A DNA stretch of 64,000 nt, taken from Nucisporomicrobium flavum (GTDB taxonomy: Bacteria; Actinomycetota; Actinomycetes; Mycobacteriales; Micromonosporaceae). The DNA is taken from positions 7,593-71,592 of the forward strand of contig NZ_JADMLH010000010.1 of assembly GCF_016464385.1 (NCBI RefSeq), given 5' to 3'. The translations under genes were made by a program, and so were the position numbers. Under the pieces are notes generated by a model that had not been told where the DNA came from, searched no databases, and was given only the letters and a program-made list of their open reading frames with translations. Below are positions 24,674-32,229 of this stretch, piece by piece (within the stretch, counting starts at the first letter, position 1; each line of letters starts with the position of its first letter).

Positions 24674-25612
24674 ATGGGTAACAAAGGGGTCATGGTCTTC
24701 GTGCCTGCGCCCCAGCTCACCGTGACCATCGAGCAGCAGCACGACAAGGCCGAGCTGCACGTGCACCCGGGCGGCCAGGGCGTCTGGCAGGCCCGGATGA
24801 TCACCCTGCTGGGCGCGCAGGTGACGCTCTGCGCGGCGGCCGGCGGTGAGGTCGGACGCGTGCTGGAGCCGCTGCTCAAGTTCCACGGCGTCACGCTCAA
24901 GACCATAAAGCGCGACACGGGCACGGGCTGGTACGTGCACGACCGGCGCAGCGGCAAGCGCGAGGAGCTCGCCGAGGACCCGGGCCAGCCGCTGTCCCGC
25001 CACGAGATGGACGAGCTGTACAGCCTGGCCCTCGCCGAGGGGCTGCGCGCCGGCATCGCCGTGCTCAGCGGCCCGGCCCACCCGTCCGTGGTGCCGCCCT
25101 CGGTCTACCGGCGCCTCGCCACCGACCTCGGGGCGAACGGCTGCAAGGTCATCGTCGACCTTTCAGCCGCCCACCTGGCCGCCGCGCTCGAGGCCCGCCC
25201 GCACGTGGTCAAGGTGAGCCACGAGGAACTCCTCCGCGACGGCATGGTGCGTGACGGCTCCACGAAGTCGCTCACCAAGGCCCTCTACAAGCTGCACGAC
25301 GACGGCGCGGAGACGGCGCTGGTCTCCCGCGCCGGCGACGGGGCGCTCGCCCTCATCGACAACAAGGTGTACGAGGTCGACATGCCCCGCATGGTCGCCG
25401 CCGAGTCGCGCGGCGCCGGCGACTCGATGACCGCGGGGGTCGCGGCGGTGCTGGCCCAGGGCGGAACCCTGTGTGACGCTGTGCGTACCGGGGCCGCCGC
25501 CGGCGCCCTCAACGTCACCCGCCACGGCCTCGGCACGGGCCGCATCGACGCGGTCCAGGTCCTGACCGAGCGGGTCCGTCTGACCCCCGCCAACGCGAAG
25601 GTCCCAGCGTGA
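24674..25612 (+). CDS. PfkB-family carbohydrate kinase
   Basis: A 312-aa sugar kinase of the PfkB/ribokinase superfamily, closest in layout to 1-phosphofructokinases. HPGGQGVWQARMITLLGA is the first PfkB signature with the substrate-binding Gly-Gln region. RGAGDSMTAGVAAVLAQG is the second, with catalytic base Asp250 and the anion hole. VKVSHEELL supports the fold. The substrate is not established. ATG 24674 has only a weak AAAGG upstream. Its TGA overlaps a GTG that opens the first of four 86-bp repeats leading to surE, so kinase and nucleotidase may form one coupled unit. Confidence 0.88.
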   Translation: MGNKGVMVFVPAPQLTVTIEQQHDKAELHVHPGGQGVWQARMITLLGAQVTLCAAAGGEVGRVLEPLLKFHGVTLKTIKRDTGTGWYVHDRRSGKREELAEDPGQPLSRHEMDELYSLALAEGLRAGIAVLSGPAHPSVVPPSVYRRLATDLGANGCKVIVDLSAAHLAAALEARPHVVKVSHEELLRDGMVRDGSTKSLTKALYKLHDDGAETALVSRAGDGALALIDNKVYEVDMPRMVAAESRGAGDSMTAGVAAVLAQGGTLCDAVRTGAAAGALNVTRHGLGTGRIDAVQVLTERVRLTPANAKVPA

Positions 25613-25698
25613 ACAAGTGCACCGAACCGCGCCCGCTTGAGCGGCGCGCGGCCGTGACCGTGAGGGCCACGAGGGCATGCCAGGAAGGCACAGCATGA
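25609..25698 (+). CDS. Micro-ORF 1 in the 86-bp repeat chain
   Basis: Twenty-nine codons starting at GTG, whose GTGA overlaps the stop of the PfkB gene. The TGA at 25696 overlaps the ATG of micro-ORF 2. The peptide begins MNKCTEPRPLERR and ends CQEGTA; it shares Cys4 and Cys24 with the other copies and is less basic. It has no strong ribosome site of its own, so translation would rest on coupling from the kinase gene. Expression is inferred from geometry only. Confidence 0.35.
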   Translation: MNKCTEPRPLERRAAVTVRATRACQEGTA

Positions 25699-25784
25699 CC
25701 GACTGCACCGAACCGCACCCGCGCAAGCGGCGCGCGGCCGTGACCGTGAGGGCCACGAGGGCATGCCAGGAAGGCACAGCATGA
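25695..25784 (+). CDS. Micro-ORF 2 in the 86-bp repeat chain
   Basis: Twenty-nine codons, peptide beginning MTDCTEPHPRKRR and ending CQEGTA, basic, with Cys at 4 and 24. AGGAAGG lies 6 nt before its ATG. The ATG overlaps the stop of micro-ORF 1 and its TGA overlaps the start of micro-ORF 3 (ATGA in both cases). Whether the peptide is made or only the act of translation matters cannot be told. Confidence 0.38.
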   Translation: MTDCTEPHPRKRRAAVTVRATRACQEGTA

Positions 25785-25870
25785 CCGACTGCACCGAACC
25801 GCACCCGCGCAAGCGGCGCGCGGCCGTGACCGTGAGGGCCACGAGGGCATGCCAGGAAGGCACAGCATGA
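25781..25870 (+). CDS. Micro-ORF 3 in the 86-bp repeat chain
   Basis: Identical at DNA level to micro-ORF 2. It has its own AGGAAGG ribosome site inside the preceding unit, and overlaps both neighbours by ATGA. The perfect identity of units 2-4 points to recent duplication or active homogenisation. Confidence 0.38.
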   Translation: MTDCTEPHPRKRRAAVTVRATRACQEGTA

Positions 25871-25956
25871 CCGACTGCACCGAACCGCACCCGCGCAAGC
25901 GGCGCGCGGCCGTGACCGTGAGGGCCACGAGGGCATGCCAGGAAGGCACAGCATGA
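25867..25956 (+). CDS. Micro-ORF 4, overlapping the surE start
   Basis: Same 29-residue peptide as copies 2 and 3. Its TGA (25954-25956) overlaps the surE ATG at 25953, so ribosomes finishing it are placed on the surE start. It supplies the AGGAAGG used by surE. Confidence 0.38.
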   Translation: MTDCTEPHPRKRRAAVTVRATRACQEGTA

Positions 25957-26798
25957 ATCGGCCCAGGATTCTGATCACCAATGACGACGGGATCGACGCG
26001 CCGGGGATCAGATGGCTGGCGCGGGCGACCGCGCGGCAGGGCTTCGACGTCGTCGTGGCCGCGCCGCTGACCGAGGCCAGCGGCACCAGCGCGGCCATGA
26101 CCGCGGTGGAGAAGAACGGCCGGATCCACGTGCAGCCGCGCGAGCTGCCGGGGGCCAGGACCATCCCCGCGTACGCCGTCGCCGCCTCCCCCGCGTTCAT
26201 CGTGATCCTCGCCCTGCGGGAGGCTTTCGGGCGTACGCCGACGCTCGTGCTCTCCGGGATCAACCGCGGCGCCAACGCCGGGGCCGCGGTGATCCACTCG
26301 GGTACGGTCGGCGCCACGCTGACCGCCTCCCACGCCGGCCTGCACGGCTTGGCGGTGTCGCTGGACGTCCTGTCCCCCGCGAACGGCACGGCCGGCAGCG
26401 GCGGCCAGGCGATCGCCGACCTGGACAAGACGGACGACGAGCAGCGCCACTGGACCAGCGCGGCGGACCTGGCGGTGAAGCTTCTGCCCACGCTGACCCA
26501 CACACCGCCCGGCACGGTCCTCAACCTCAACGTGCCCGACATGCACGTCGACGGGATCCGAGGGCTGCGGCGGGCCCGGCTCGCCCGGTTCGGCCAGGTG
26601 CAGATGAGCATCGCGGAGGCGGGCGAGGGTTTCGTCCGTACGGCGGTGCAGGCGGCCGACGAGCCGCTGGAGCCGGGTACGGACCTGGCGGCCCTGGCGG
26701 AGGGCTACGCGTCGGTCACGCCGATCCGGGCGCCGGGCGAGGCCACCGACGTGAAGATCAACCTGGAGAACATCGTCGTGCAGACGCCGGCCATCTGA
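25953..26798 (+). CDS. surE: 5'/3'-nucleotidase SurE
   Basis: A 281-aa metal-dependent phosphatase acting on nucleoside 5'- and 3'-monophosphates, linked in other bacteria to stationary-phase survival. ILITNDDGIDAPGI at 6-19 supplies the two metal-binding Asp (11, 12). VVVAAPLTEASGTSAAMT and SGINRGANAGAAVIHSGTVGA are the remaining active-site loops. ATG 25953 is used by analogy with family N-termini (MNRPRILITNDDG). An in-frame ATG 18 nt upstream would add MPGRHS and falls inside the last repeat. The leader is the 86-bp repeat chain, an unusual arrangement for surE. Confidence 0.93.
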   Translation: MNRPRILITNDDGIDAPGIRWLARATARQGFDVVVAAPLTEASGTSAAMTAVEKNGRIHVQPRELPGARTIPAYAVAASPAFIVILALREAFGRTPTLVLSGINRGANAGAAVIHSGTVGATLTASHAGLHGLAVSLDVLSPANGTAGSGGQAIADLDKTDDEQRHWTSAADLAVKLLPTLTHTPPGTVLNLNVPDMHVDGIRGLRRARLARFGQVQMSIAEAGEGFVRTAVQAADEPLEPGTDLAALAEGYASVTPIRAPGEATDVKINLENIVVQTPAI

Positions 26799-26830
26799 GG
26801 CGTGCCGCCGTCACACGATCGTCGCGAGGC

Positions 26831-26989
26831 CTAACGACGCAGAGCCCTGCGCCGGACCACGCCGACCGCTGCGGTGCCCAGGAACAGGATGATTCCGATG
26901 ATGGCCAGCCACAGCAGGCCTTTGATCGCGAAGCCGACCACGGCGAGGATGAGCCAGACCACGAGTAGAACGATGACCAGGACGAGCAT
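26831..26989 (-). CDS. 52-residue hydrophobic membrane protein
   Basis: The frame encodes two closely packed transmembrane segments: MLVLVIVLLVVWLILAVVGF, then KGLLWLAIIGIILFLG, ending in a basic VVRRRALRR tail on the cytoplasmic side. Small proteins of this pattern (a V/L/I-rich hairpin with a GF-x-x-KGLLWLA-type turn) are widespread in actinobacteria and of unknown function. An AGGAGGGGG ribosome site lies about 7 nt upstream of the ATG. It converges with surE, leaving 32 bp between the stops. Confidence 0.75.
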   Translation of the reverse strand: MLVLVIVLLVVWLILAVVGFAIKGLLWLAIIGIILFLGTAAVGVVRRRALRR

Positions 26990-27089
26990 GATCGTCCCCC
27001 TCCTGACGCGAGGCCCTCGTCGAGGGTCTGATCTCCGTCAGCATGCGCCGGGCCGGCGGCCGGCGGACAGAGGCGAAAGACCCGGCCCT

Positions 27090-27665
27090 TCACCGCCGCG
27101 CCATCGCGCGTGATGTCGGGGAAGGCGTGGCGGGCCGGGATGTGGCTACCTCGGCGAGGTGACCGCCCTCGTTGTCCCAGGCCGAGGTCGGCTCGGCGGC
27201 ACCGGGCGGCGTGCGGGCCGGAGCAGCCGCCGCGGCGGCGAGCAGGGCGGCTGCCCGCATCGTGTTGGCCGGGTCGGCCGCCATTGCCATCGCGCTGCGG
27301 GCCAGCGCCTCCGGCGTCCGGGGCGGCACGACGAGCAGGTCGATCTGGTCGCCCCGGTCGGTGGTGGCGATCGCCAGGGCAGGGTCGAGCGAGCCGAACC
27401 AGCCGATCTGGACTCTCCGCGTACCCACCGCCAGCCGGCGGACGTCGCCGATCCAGGTGCCCCTGTGCAGCATGACCTGCCGGACCGGCCCGTAGCGGTC
27501 GGACAGGGCGAGGAGAAGGCCGGGCAGTTCGGCGACCGGATCCCAGGAACGCGGCCACCACGCCCCGTCCAGAACCGCCTGCCCGGCCCGGACCGGAGGA
27601 AGGGCCAGCCGGGGCGTCGAGGGTGGCGAGGTGGGAACAGTCGTCGTACGTCGAGGAGTGGTCAT
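27090..27665 (-). CDS. DUF5994 family protein
   Basis: A 191-aa protein with the DUF5994 core: LDGAWWPRSWDPVAELPGLL, then YGPVRQVMLHRGTWIGDVRR, QIGWFGSLDPALAIATTDRG and IDLLVVPPRTPEALARSAMA. A Thr/Pro-rich N-terminus precedes it, and an Ala-rich then disordered tail follows (about 135-191). The family is actinobacterial and uncharacterised. It is divergent from the acyltransferase gene. GGCAGG upstream of ATG 27665 is a moderate ribosome site. Confidence 0.83.
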   Translation of the reverse strand: MTTPRRTTTVPTSPPSTPRLALPPVRAGQAVLDGAWWPRSWDPVAELPGLLLALSDRYGPVRQVMLHRGTWIGDVRRLAVGTRRVQIGWFGSLDPALAIATTDRGDQIDLLVVPPRTPEALARSAMAMAADPANTMRAAALLAAAAAAPARTPPGAAEPTSAWDNEGGHLAEVATSRPATPSPTSRAMARR

Positions 27666-27845
27666 GGCCGACCTGCCAAACGTGAGCGTGCCCCTGTCCC
27701 TGCAGCGTGCGCCGGTGCCGGTGGCCCTCGGCAGAGTCTTTCCACCCGAGTTGCCGGGCCGGCCGGTGCGGCTCGGGGGCCCCGGCGTACGCCCGCGGGC
27801 CGGAAGCCTCTGGTCGTCGCGGGTGTGGGCGGCGACGGTGGGGTC

Positions 27846-28499
27846 ATGCAGGAGTGCCGGGCAGCCGACGCCTCGCCAAGGGCCGGTCCGCGGATCCCGC
27901 CGGTCTACCGGGTGGTCATCGCCGCGGTATGGCCCGTCGTGCGGTGGTGGGGGCGCCTGGAGGTGGTCGGAGCGGAGCACGTGCCGGCGTACGGCGCGAC
28001 GCTCGTGCTGGCCAACCACGACAGCCGCTGGGACCCCATGGTGATCGCTGCCGCCGTCCGCCGGCGCCGGCAGATCCATGCGCTGGCCAAGGCGTCGTTG
28101 TGGAAGAACCCGCTGATCGCCTGGGTGCTGGACGCAATGGGACAGATACCGGTGGAGCGCGGCCGTGCGGACTCGGCCGCGATCAAGGCCGCAGCGCGGT
28201 ATCTGGCCGCCGGCGGCTGTGTCGGCATCTTCCCCGAAGGCGCCGTCTCGCAGGGCCGGCAGCTGCGTGCCCGCAGCGGTGCCGGCCGGTTGGCCCGGTC
28301 CGCGCCGCAGGCACGCATTGTCTGCGCCGCGGTCACCGGTACTGCTGACATCGCCCAGTTCCCGCGGCGCCCGCGGTTGCGGGTGACGTTCTTCGAGCCC
28401 ACGCCGCCGGCAGCGGCCGAATCCGCGCGGGAGTTGTCCTCCCGGCTCACCACCGAGATTCGCCGGCTGGCGCCGGTGGCCGGGTCGCCGCGGCGCTGA
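27846..28499 (+). CDS. PlsC-type 1-acylglycerol-3-phosphate acyltransferase
   Basis: A 217-aa acyltransferase of the glycerolipid pathway. NHDSRWDP is the HX4D catalytic motif and IFPEGAVSQGRQL the phosphate-binding EGxxS motif. PVERGRADSAAIKAA and the N-terminal amphipathic helix (VYRVVIAAVWPVVRWW) agree with membrane-surface location. It probably acylates lysophosphatidate or another polar lipid. ATG 27846 is preceded by GGTGGGG. It converges with the desaturase gene 31 bp away; both alter membrane lipids. Confidence 0.87.
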   Translation: MQECRAADASPRAGPRIPPVYRVVIAAVWPVVRWWGRLEVVGAEHVPAYGATLVLANHDSRWDPMVIAAAVRRRRQIHALAKASLWKNPLIAWVLDAMGQIPVERGRADSAAIKAAARYLAAGGCVGIFPEGAVSQGRQLRARSGAGRLARSAPQARIVCAAVTGTADIAQFPRRPRLRVTFFEPTPPAAAESARELSSRLTTEIRRLAPVAGSPRR

Positions 28500-28530
28500 C
28501 CGGGCAGGTCCGGCCCGCCGCGGCTCGGCC

Positions 28531-29601
28531 TCAGGTCGGCGGGGTGCTCCGGCCCGCGCGCCCAACCGCGTCGAGGTGACGCAACGCTTGGGCGTAGGAC
28601 GCGAACAGTCCCGTCTCGCAGTACGGCAGGCCGTGCTCCGCGCAGAACTCGCGGACGATCGGCTGGGCGCGGCGGAGATTCGGCCGGGGCATGCTCGGGA
28701 ACAGGTGGTGCTCGATCTGGTAGTTCAGCCCGCCGAGCAGGTAGTCGACCAGCCATCCGCCCCGTACGTTGCGGGAGGTCAGCACCTGCCGGCGCAGGAA
28801 GTCGCTGTGGTCGTCGGCGGACAGGATCGCCATGCCTTTGTGGTTGGGCGCGAAGGAGCAGCCCAGGTACAGCCCGAACAGCCCCTGCTGCACCAGGATG
28901 AAAGCGACGGCCTTGACCGGCGGCAGCACGAGGAAGACCACCGCGAGGTAGCCGGCGAAGTGGGCGGCGAGCAGGGCCGTCTCCCAGCGCCGGCAGCGGG
29001 CGATCCGGCCGGTGAACACCGCGCGGACGCTGGCGAGATGCAGGTTCAGGGCCTCGAGCAACAGCAGCGGGAAGAAGAAGTACGCCTGGTAGCGGTACAG
29101 CGCCCGCGCCACGGGTCCCCAGCTGTCCGCGTCGGTGGCGGTGAAGGCCAGTGCACCGCTTTCGATGTCGGGGTCCTTGCCTTCCTGGTTGGGGTGGGCG
29201 TGGTGGCGGTTGTGTTTGTCGACCCACCAGCCGTAGCTGAGCCCGATCGCCAGATCGGCGTGCAGCAGGCCGAGGACGTCGTTGGCGCGACGCCCGGCGG
29301 TGATCTGCTGATGTCCGGCTTCATGGCCGATGAAGCCCAGCTGAGTGAAGACGAACGCCAGGAACACGGCGACCGCCATCTGCCACCAGGAGTCCCCGAG
29401 CAGCACGAAGACCATCCATCCGGCGGCCAGCAGCACCGCCGTGGCGACGATGCGCCCGACGTAGTGGCCGGCGCGGCGCTCGAGCAGGCCGGCCTGCCGG
29501 ACCTCCCTCAGCAGATGGCCGTAGAGGCTGCCGCCCGGCCCGGACGCTTGGCGATCAGCCAGGAGCCGCGTGGTGGAGATCGAGTGTTCGGACAGAGCCA
29601 T
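28531..29601 (-). CDS. Membrane fatty acid desaturase
   Basis: A 356-aa di-iron integral membrane desaturase. The three His boxes are HEAGH (93-97), HNRHH (130-134) and QIEHH (295-299). The Gln-initiated third box is typical of front-end or delta-6-like and mycobacterial DesA3-like acyl-lipid/acyl-CoA desaturases. Hydrophobic segments flank them at about 50-95 and 205-255. It would introduce a double bond into membrane acyl chains using an external electron donor, which I do not see nearby. GAGGAGGGG upstream of the ATG is excellent. The position of desaturation is unknown. Confidence 0.92.
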   Translation of the reverse strand: MALSEHSISTTRLLADRQASGPGGSLYGHLLREVRQAGLLERRAGHYVGRIVATAVLLAAGWMVFVLLGDSWWQMAVAVFLAFVFTQLGFIGHEAGHQQITAGRRANDVLGLLHADLAIGLSYGWWVDKHNRHHAHPNQEGKDPDIESGALAFTATDADSWGPVARALYRYQAYFFFPLLLLEALNLHLASVRAVFTGRIARCRRWETALLAAHFAGYLAVVFLVLPPVKAVAFILVQQGLFGLYLGCSFAPNHKGMAILSADDHSDFLRRQVLTSRNVRGGWLVDYLLGGLNYQIEHHLFPSMPRPNLRRAQPIVREFCAEHGLPYCETGLFASYAQALRHLDAVGRAGRSTPPT

Positions 29602-29795
29602 GACCCCTCCTCGACGGTCACGTCGACAGGCGATCCGGTCGCCGGGGTCTGGGGCGACAACACATCGGCTGCAGAGATCCTGTCGGATTCACTGGTGCCG
29701 ACACCCTGACGATGCTCGCCGTCGCCAGGGGTCCGGCAGGGTCGGGAGACCTGACTTCCCGCCGTACTGCCGGGGGCCGGCAATGTCTCCGGGGC

Positions 29796-30764
29796 TCAGT
29801 TCACGGACGGTTCGAGCGGCCGGGCCCCGTCCAGCAGACGCCACAGGTTCAGCGCGACGTCGACGCTGGCCGGGCGGTCCTCGGGCCGCTTGGCCATGCA
29901 GGCCCGGACGAGGTCCCGCAGCGGCGGCGGCAGTCCCGGGATGGCCAGGACGGGGGTCGGCGCGAGGTGCGCGGCGCGCCCCGCGGCGACGATCGTGGCG
30001 GCCACCGCCGGCGGGTACGGCGACCGGCCCGTCAGCATCTCGTACAGCAGCACGCCGAGGGTGTAGACGTCGTCGGCGGGCCGGGCGAAGGCCGTCTTCG
30101 GGTGCGAGGGCGGAGCGCCGCGGTCCCGGCCCGACACACCGCGGTCCCGGCCCGGCCCTGCGCTGTCCCGTTCCGGCGCGACCGTGCGGTCTCGGCCCGG
30201 CGCGACCGTGCGGAAATATGGTAGGTCGGCGGCCCTCGATGCCGGCTCGGTGGCCCCATCACCGGGGCGGGTGGCCGTGGCCAGGCCGAAGTCGATGATC
30301 TTCACGCCGTCCGTCGCGATCATGACGTTGCGGGCGGACAGGTCCCGGTGCACGACGCCCCGGCGGTGGGCGACGGCGAGGACGTCGGCGGCGGTCGCGG
30401 CGATGCGGACCGCCTCCGGCCAGTCCAGGCGGCCATCGGCCAGGCGCTCGGTCAGCGGTACGCCGTCGAGCAGCTCCAGCGCCACGTACGGGACGACCGT
30501 GCCGTCCGGGAGGGGCGCGTCGCCGTACTCGAAGACGCGGGGGACGCTGGGGTGCCGCAGCCGGTCCGTGATGAGGGCCTCGCGGCGTACGTCGTCCCGC
30601 GCGCCGGGGTCGCCGGCGAGCGTGGGAGCAAGGATCTTGACGGCGAGCTGGCGGCCGCGAACCGAGTCGACAGCCCGGTAGACGGTGGAGACCCCGCCCT
30701 GACCGATCGCGCCGATCAGGACGTAGCGCCGCAGGATGGCCGTACCCATCGGAAGTCGCGCCAC
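29796..30764 (-). CDS. Cytosolic Hanks-type protein kinase with unusual catalytic and activation loops
   Basis: A 322-aa kinase without transmembrane segment or extracellular domain. Present are the Gly loop IGAIGQGGVSTVY, Lys43 in AVKIL, a helix-C Glu in RREALITDRL, the catalytic loop HRDLSARN (139-146) and DFG at 158-160. Bacterial Ser/Thr kinases normally read HRDLKPEN or HRDVKPGN; here the Lys is Ser and the loop reads like the HRDLAARN of tyrosine kinases. The activation segment is replaced by Gly/Arg/Asp repeats (186-218: PGRDR, PERDS, PGRDR, SGRDR), with no recognisable GTxxYMAPE. DDVYTLGVLLYEML resumes the fold. The GTG at 30764 is used; ATG 30749 is possible. It may be a pseudokinase or have altered specificity. 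Confidence 0.85.
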   Translation of the reverse strand: MARLPMGTAILRRYVLIGAIGQGGVSTVYRAVDSVRGRQLAVKILAPTLAGDPGARDDVRREALITDRLRHPSVPRVFEYGDAPLPDGTVVPYVALELLDGVPLTERLADGRLDWPEAVRIAATAADVLAVAHRRGVVHRDLSARNVMIATDGVKIIDFGLATATRPGDGATEPASRAADLPYFRTVAPGRDRTVAPERDSAGPGRDRGVSGRDRGAPPSHPKTAFARPADDVYTLGVLLYEMLTGRSPYPPAVAATIVAAGRAAHLAPTPVLAIPGLPPPLRDLVRACMAKRPEDRPASVDVALNLWRLLDGARPLEPSVN

Positions 30765-30900
30765 GGTCAGGCACTATTCCGTAACGGCCAGCCCGGGGAC
30801 AAGTCGCCTCAGACGGGCTTAACCCGACGATCACTCGCGGTCAGGCGGCGGATACGGGCGCGGGACCGCGTACCCGTCGAATGTCGGTTTTGCGGTGCCC

Positions 30901-31269
30901 TCAGGCTCCCGGGACGAGCGTGCGGTGAGCCGGGTCACCGCAGTCCGTGCACGGCTCCGGCGCGCCGAAGAGGCCGAGCAGGCCGGTCACCCACAGCTGA
31001 CGGTGCGCGAACCGGCTCGGACGGGTGACCACGAGCTTGACGCCGCTGACGCTGGCGAGCTGGAAGGCGGCCACCAGGGCGGAGATCCCCACGGAGTCGA
31101 TGAAGGTGACGCCGTGCATGTCGAGCTCGATGCGCTGCGGCGCGGCGGCGGAGAGTTGCTCCGCGACGGCGTCCTTGATCTCGTACGCGTTCTCGACGTC
31201 GATCTCGCCCATCGGGGCGACCTCCACCACACCGGTGGACCTCGTCGACGTCGTTATCGACAGCGTCAC
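30901..31269 (-). CDS. STAS-domain anti-sigma factor antagonist
   Basis: A 122-aa SpoIIAA/RsbV-like protein. The STAS fold is seen in VVEVAPMGEIDVENAYEIKD and RIELDMHGVTFIDSVGISAL, with Ser59 in FIDSVG as the site phosphorylated by partner anti-sigma kinases. After the domain a short tail carries CTDCGDPAH, a Cys/His cluster absent from simple antagonists, perhaps a metal or redox site. No RsbW-type kinase is adjacent. The downstream gene on the same strand is the Hanks-type kinase, 136 bp away. Confidence 0.88.
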   Translation of the reverse strand: MTLSITTSTRSTGVVEVAPMGEIDVENAYEIKDAVAEQLSAAAPQRIELDMHGVTFIDSVGISALVAAFQLASVSGVKLVVTRPSRFAHRQLWVTGLLGLFGAPEPCTDCGDPAHRTLVPGA

Positions 31270-31695
31270 GCCTAACCTCCACCCGCCCGGGTGCGCCCGG
31301 GCGTCTCTCCTCGGAACGAGGGGCCGCTGAACTGCCGTGCGGGCCCTCGCCGGGGGCGGCGGTGACTACCCCCGTCGGGTCCGGTGAAACTGCACCGGAC
31401 AGTAGTGCTCGAACCTGGCAGGTGGCTGTGTGCCACGTAAGAACCGGAGCAAGCCTACCTAGGGATGTCCACCGTTTAACCTGACGTGATGCTGTCCACA
31501 TCCGACACTCGGCCGGGAATCGAGTCCGAATAGCGAGTTTTGTACGGTCCTGCGACGCGGCCTCGCGCGCAGGTTGCCCCGGGTTCACCGCACCGGCCGG
31601 AGCTGTTCGGGTCACGTTTGCGATTCCGGCCCCTTGGGCACCTGGCGGATCAGTGACCGAGCGCCGTACCCGGCGATCGCAGGAGGTAGGAGACG
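31270..31695. promoter_or_regulatory. Divergent intergenic region with two inverted repeats
   Basis: This 426-bp gap separates the STAS gene from a membrane-protein gene. It has no coding frame. It holds a perfect 8-bp-arm inverted repeat (GTCCGGTG at 31379, 6-nt loop, CACCGGAC to 31400) and a 5-bp-arm one (GTGGC-TGTGT-GCCAC, 31422-31436), both placed to be in the STAS leader. A/T-richer DNA from 31440 to 31545 probably contains the promoters. Confidence 0.5.
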
Positions 31696-32160
31696 ATGTT
31701 CTCTCGCAGGAACAGGGCCGAGCGCACCGCCGCAGAGGCCTGGGACTACCTGTCGTCGGCCATGGCATCGGCCGGCGAGAGCGCGAAGGACGCCGGCAAG
31801 GCGACCGCGGGCGTCGCCGGTGCCAAGGTGGCCGAGCTGGCCGGCAAGGCGACCCAGCAGAGCCAGAAGCTCGCGGGCAAGGCGTCCCGCCGCGGCAACA
31901 AGCTGGCCGGCAAGGCGGGCACCCGGGTCAACGCCGTGACCGACGAGGCCTGGGCCCGCGCCAACCTGGCGGCCAACGCCCTCGCCGGCCGCAAGCCGGG
32001 CCTGCCGTGGGGGGTCATCGTCGGCGCGAGCCTCATCGGTGTCGCGCTGGGCTGGGCCGCGGCCTCCACCGCCCGGGCCGCTGCCGAGCGCCGGGCCGAG
32101 AACGAGGAACTGCAGCTGGCGGAGACGGCGATCGTCAGCACGCCGACGTACGACAGCTGA
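31696..32160 (+). CDS. Ala/Lys-rich single-pass membrane protein
   Basis: A 154-aa protein of unknown function. The N-terminal 95 residues are Ala/Lys/Gly-rich and helical (ESAKDAGKATAGVAGAKVAEL, then AGKAT, AGKAS, LAGKAG in near-repeats), similar in style to LEA- or histone-like tails. One transmembrane helix follows (WGVIVGASLIGVALGWAAAS, about 104-123), then a charged Arg/Glu segment. AGGAGG precedes the ATG at good spacing. A hairpin terminator follows the stop. Confidence 0.75.
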   Translation: MFSRRNRAERTAAEAWDYLSSAMASAGESAKDAGKATAGVAGAKVAELAGKATQQSQKLAGKASRRGNKLAGKAGTRVNAVTDEAWARANLAANALAGRKPGLPWGVIVGASLIGVALGWAAASTARAAAERRAENEELQLAETAIVSTPTYDS

Positions 32161-32166
32161 GATCTC

Positions 32167-32195
32167 GCCCGGGCGGAGCCCTTTGCCGCCCGGGC
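32167..32195 (+). terminator. 10-bp stem terminator
   Basis: GCCCGGGCGG and CCGCCCGGGC pair perfectly around a 9-nt loop, six bases after the stop of the membrane-protein gene. A short T-poor tail follows. Confidence 0.7.
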
Positions 32196-32229
32196 GATTC
32201 TGTCGCACCCTGGCCCTAGGGTCCTCGGT

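Larger units (their letters stand above)
25609..25952 (+). repeat. Four 86-bp tandem repeats joining the PfkB gene to surE
   Basis: Units start at 25609, 25695, 25781 and 25867; the next base after the fourth is the A of the surE ATG at 25953. Copies 2-4 are identical. Copy 1 differs at its first base, in codons 2-3, 8 and 10-11, but has the same length. Every unit starts with ATG or GTG and ends with CCAGGAAGGCACAGC, a ribosome site correctly spaced for the next start. Confidence 0.97.

Noticed and set aside
25609..25952. The 86-bp repeats as a CRISPR array
   Set aside because: There are no unique spacers; the whole unit is repeated head to tail, and it overlaps gene starts and stops.
25163..26611. 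Minus-strand frames with periodic Trp/Pro/Ser repeats opposite surE and the 86-bp repeats
   Set aside because: The periodicity comes from the 86-bp units read backwards. The plus strand has the coupled starts, ribosome sites and the surE gene.
29602..29795. A possible small gene between the desaturase and kinase genes
   Set aside because: No frame with a ribosome site and protein-like composition was found; it is most likely promoter and leader DNA.
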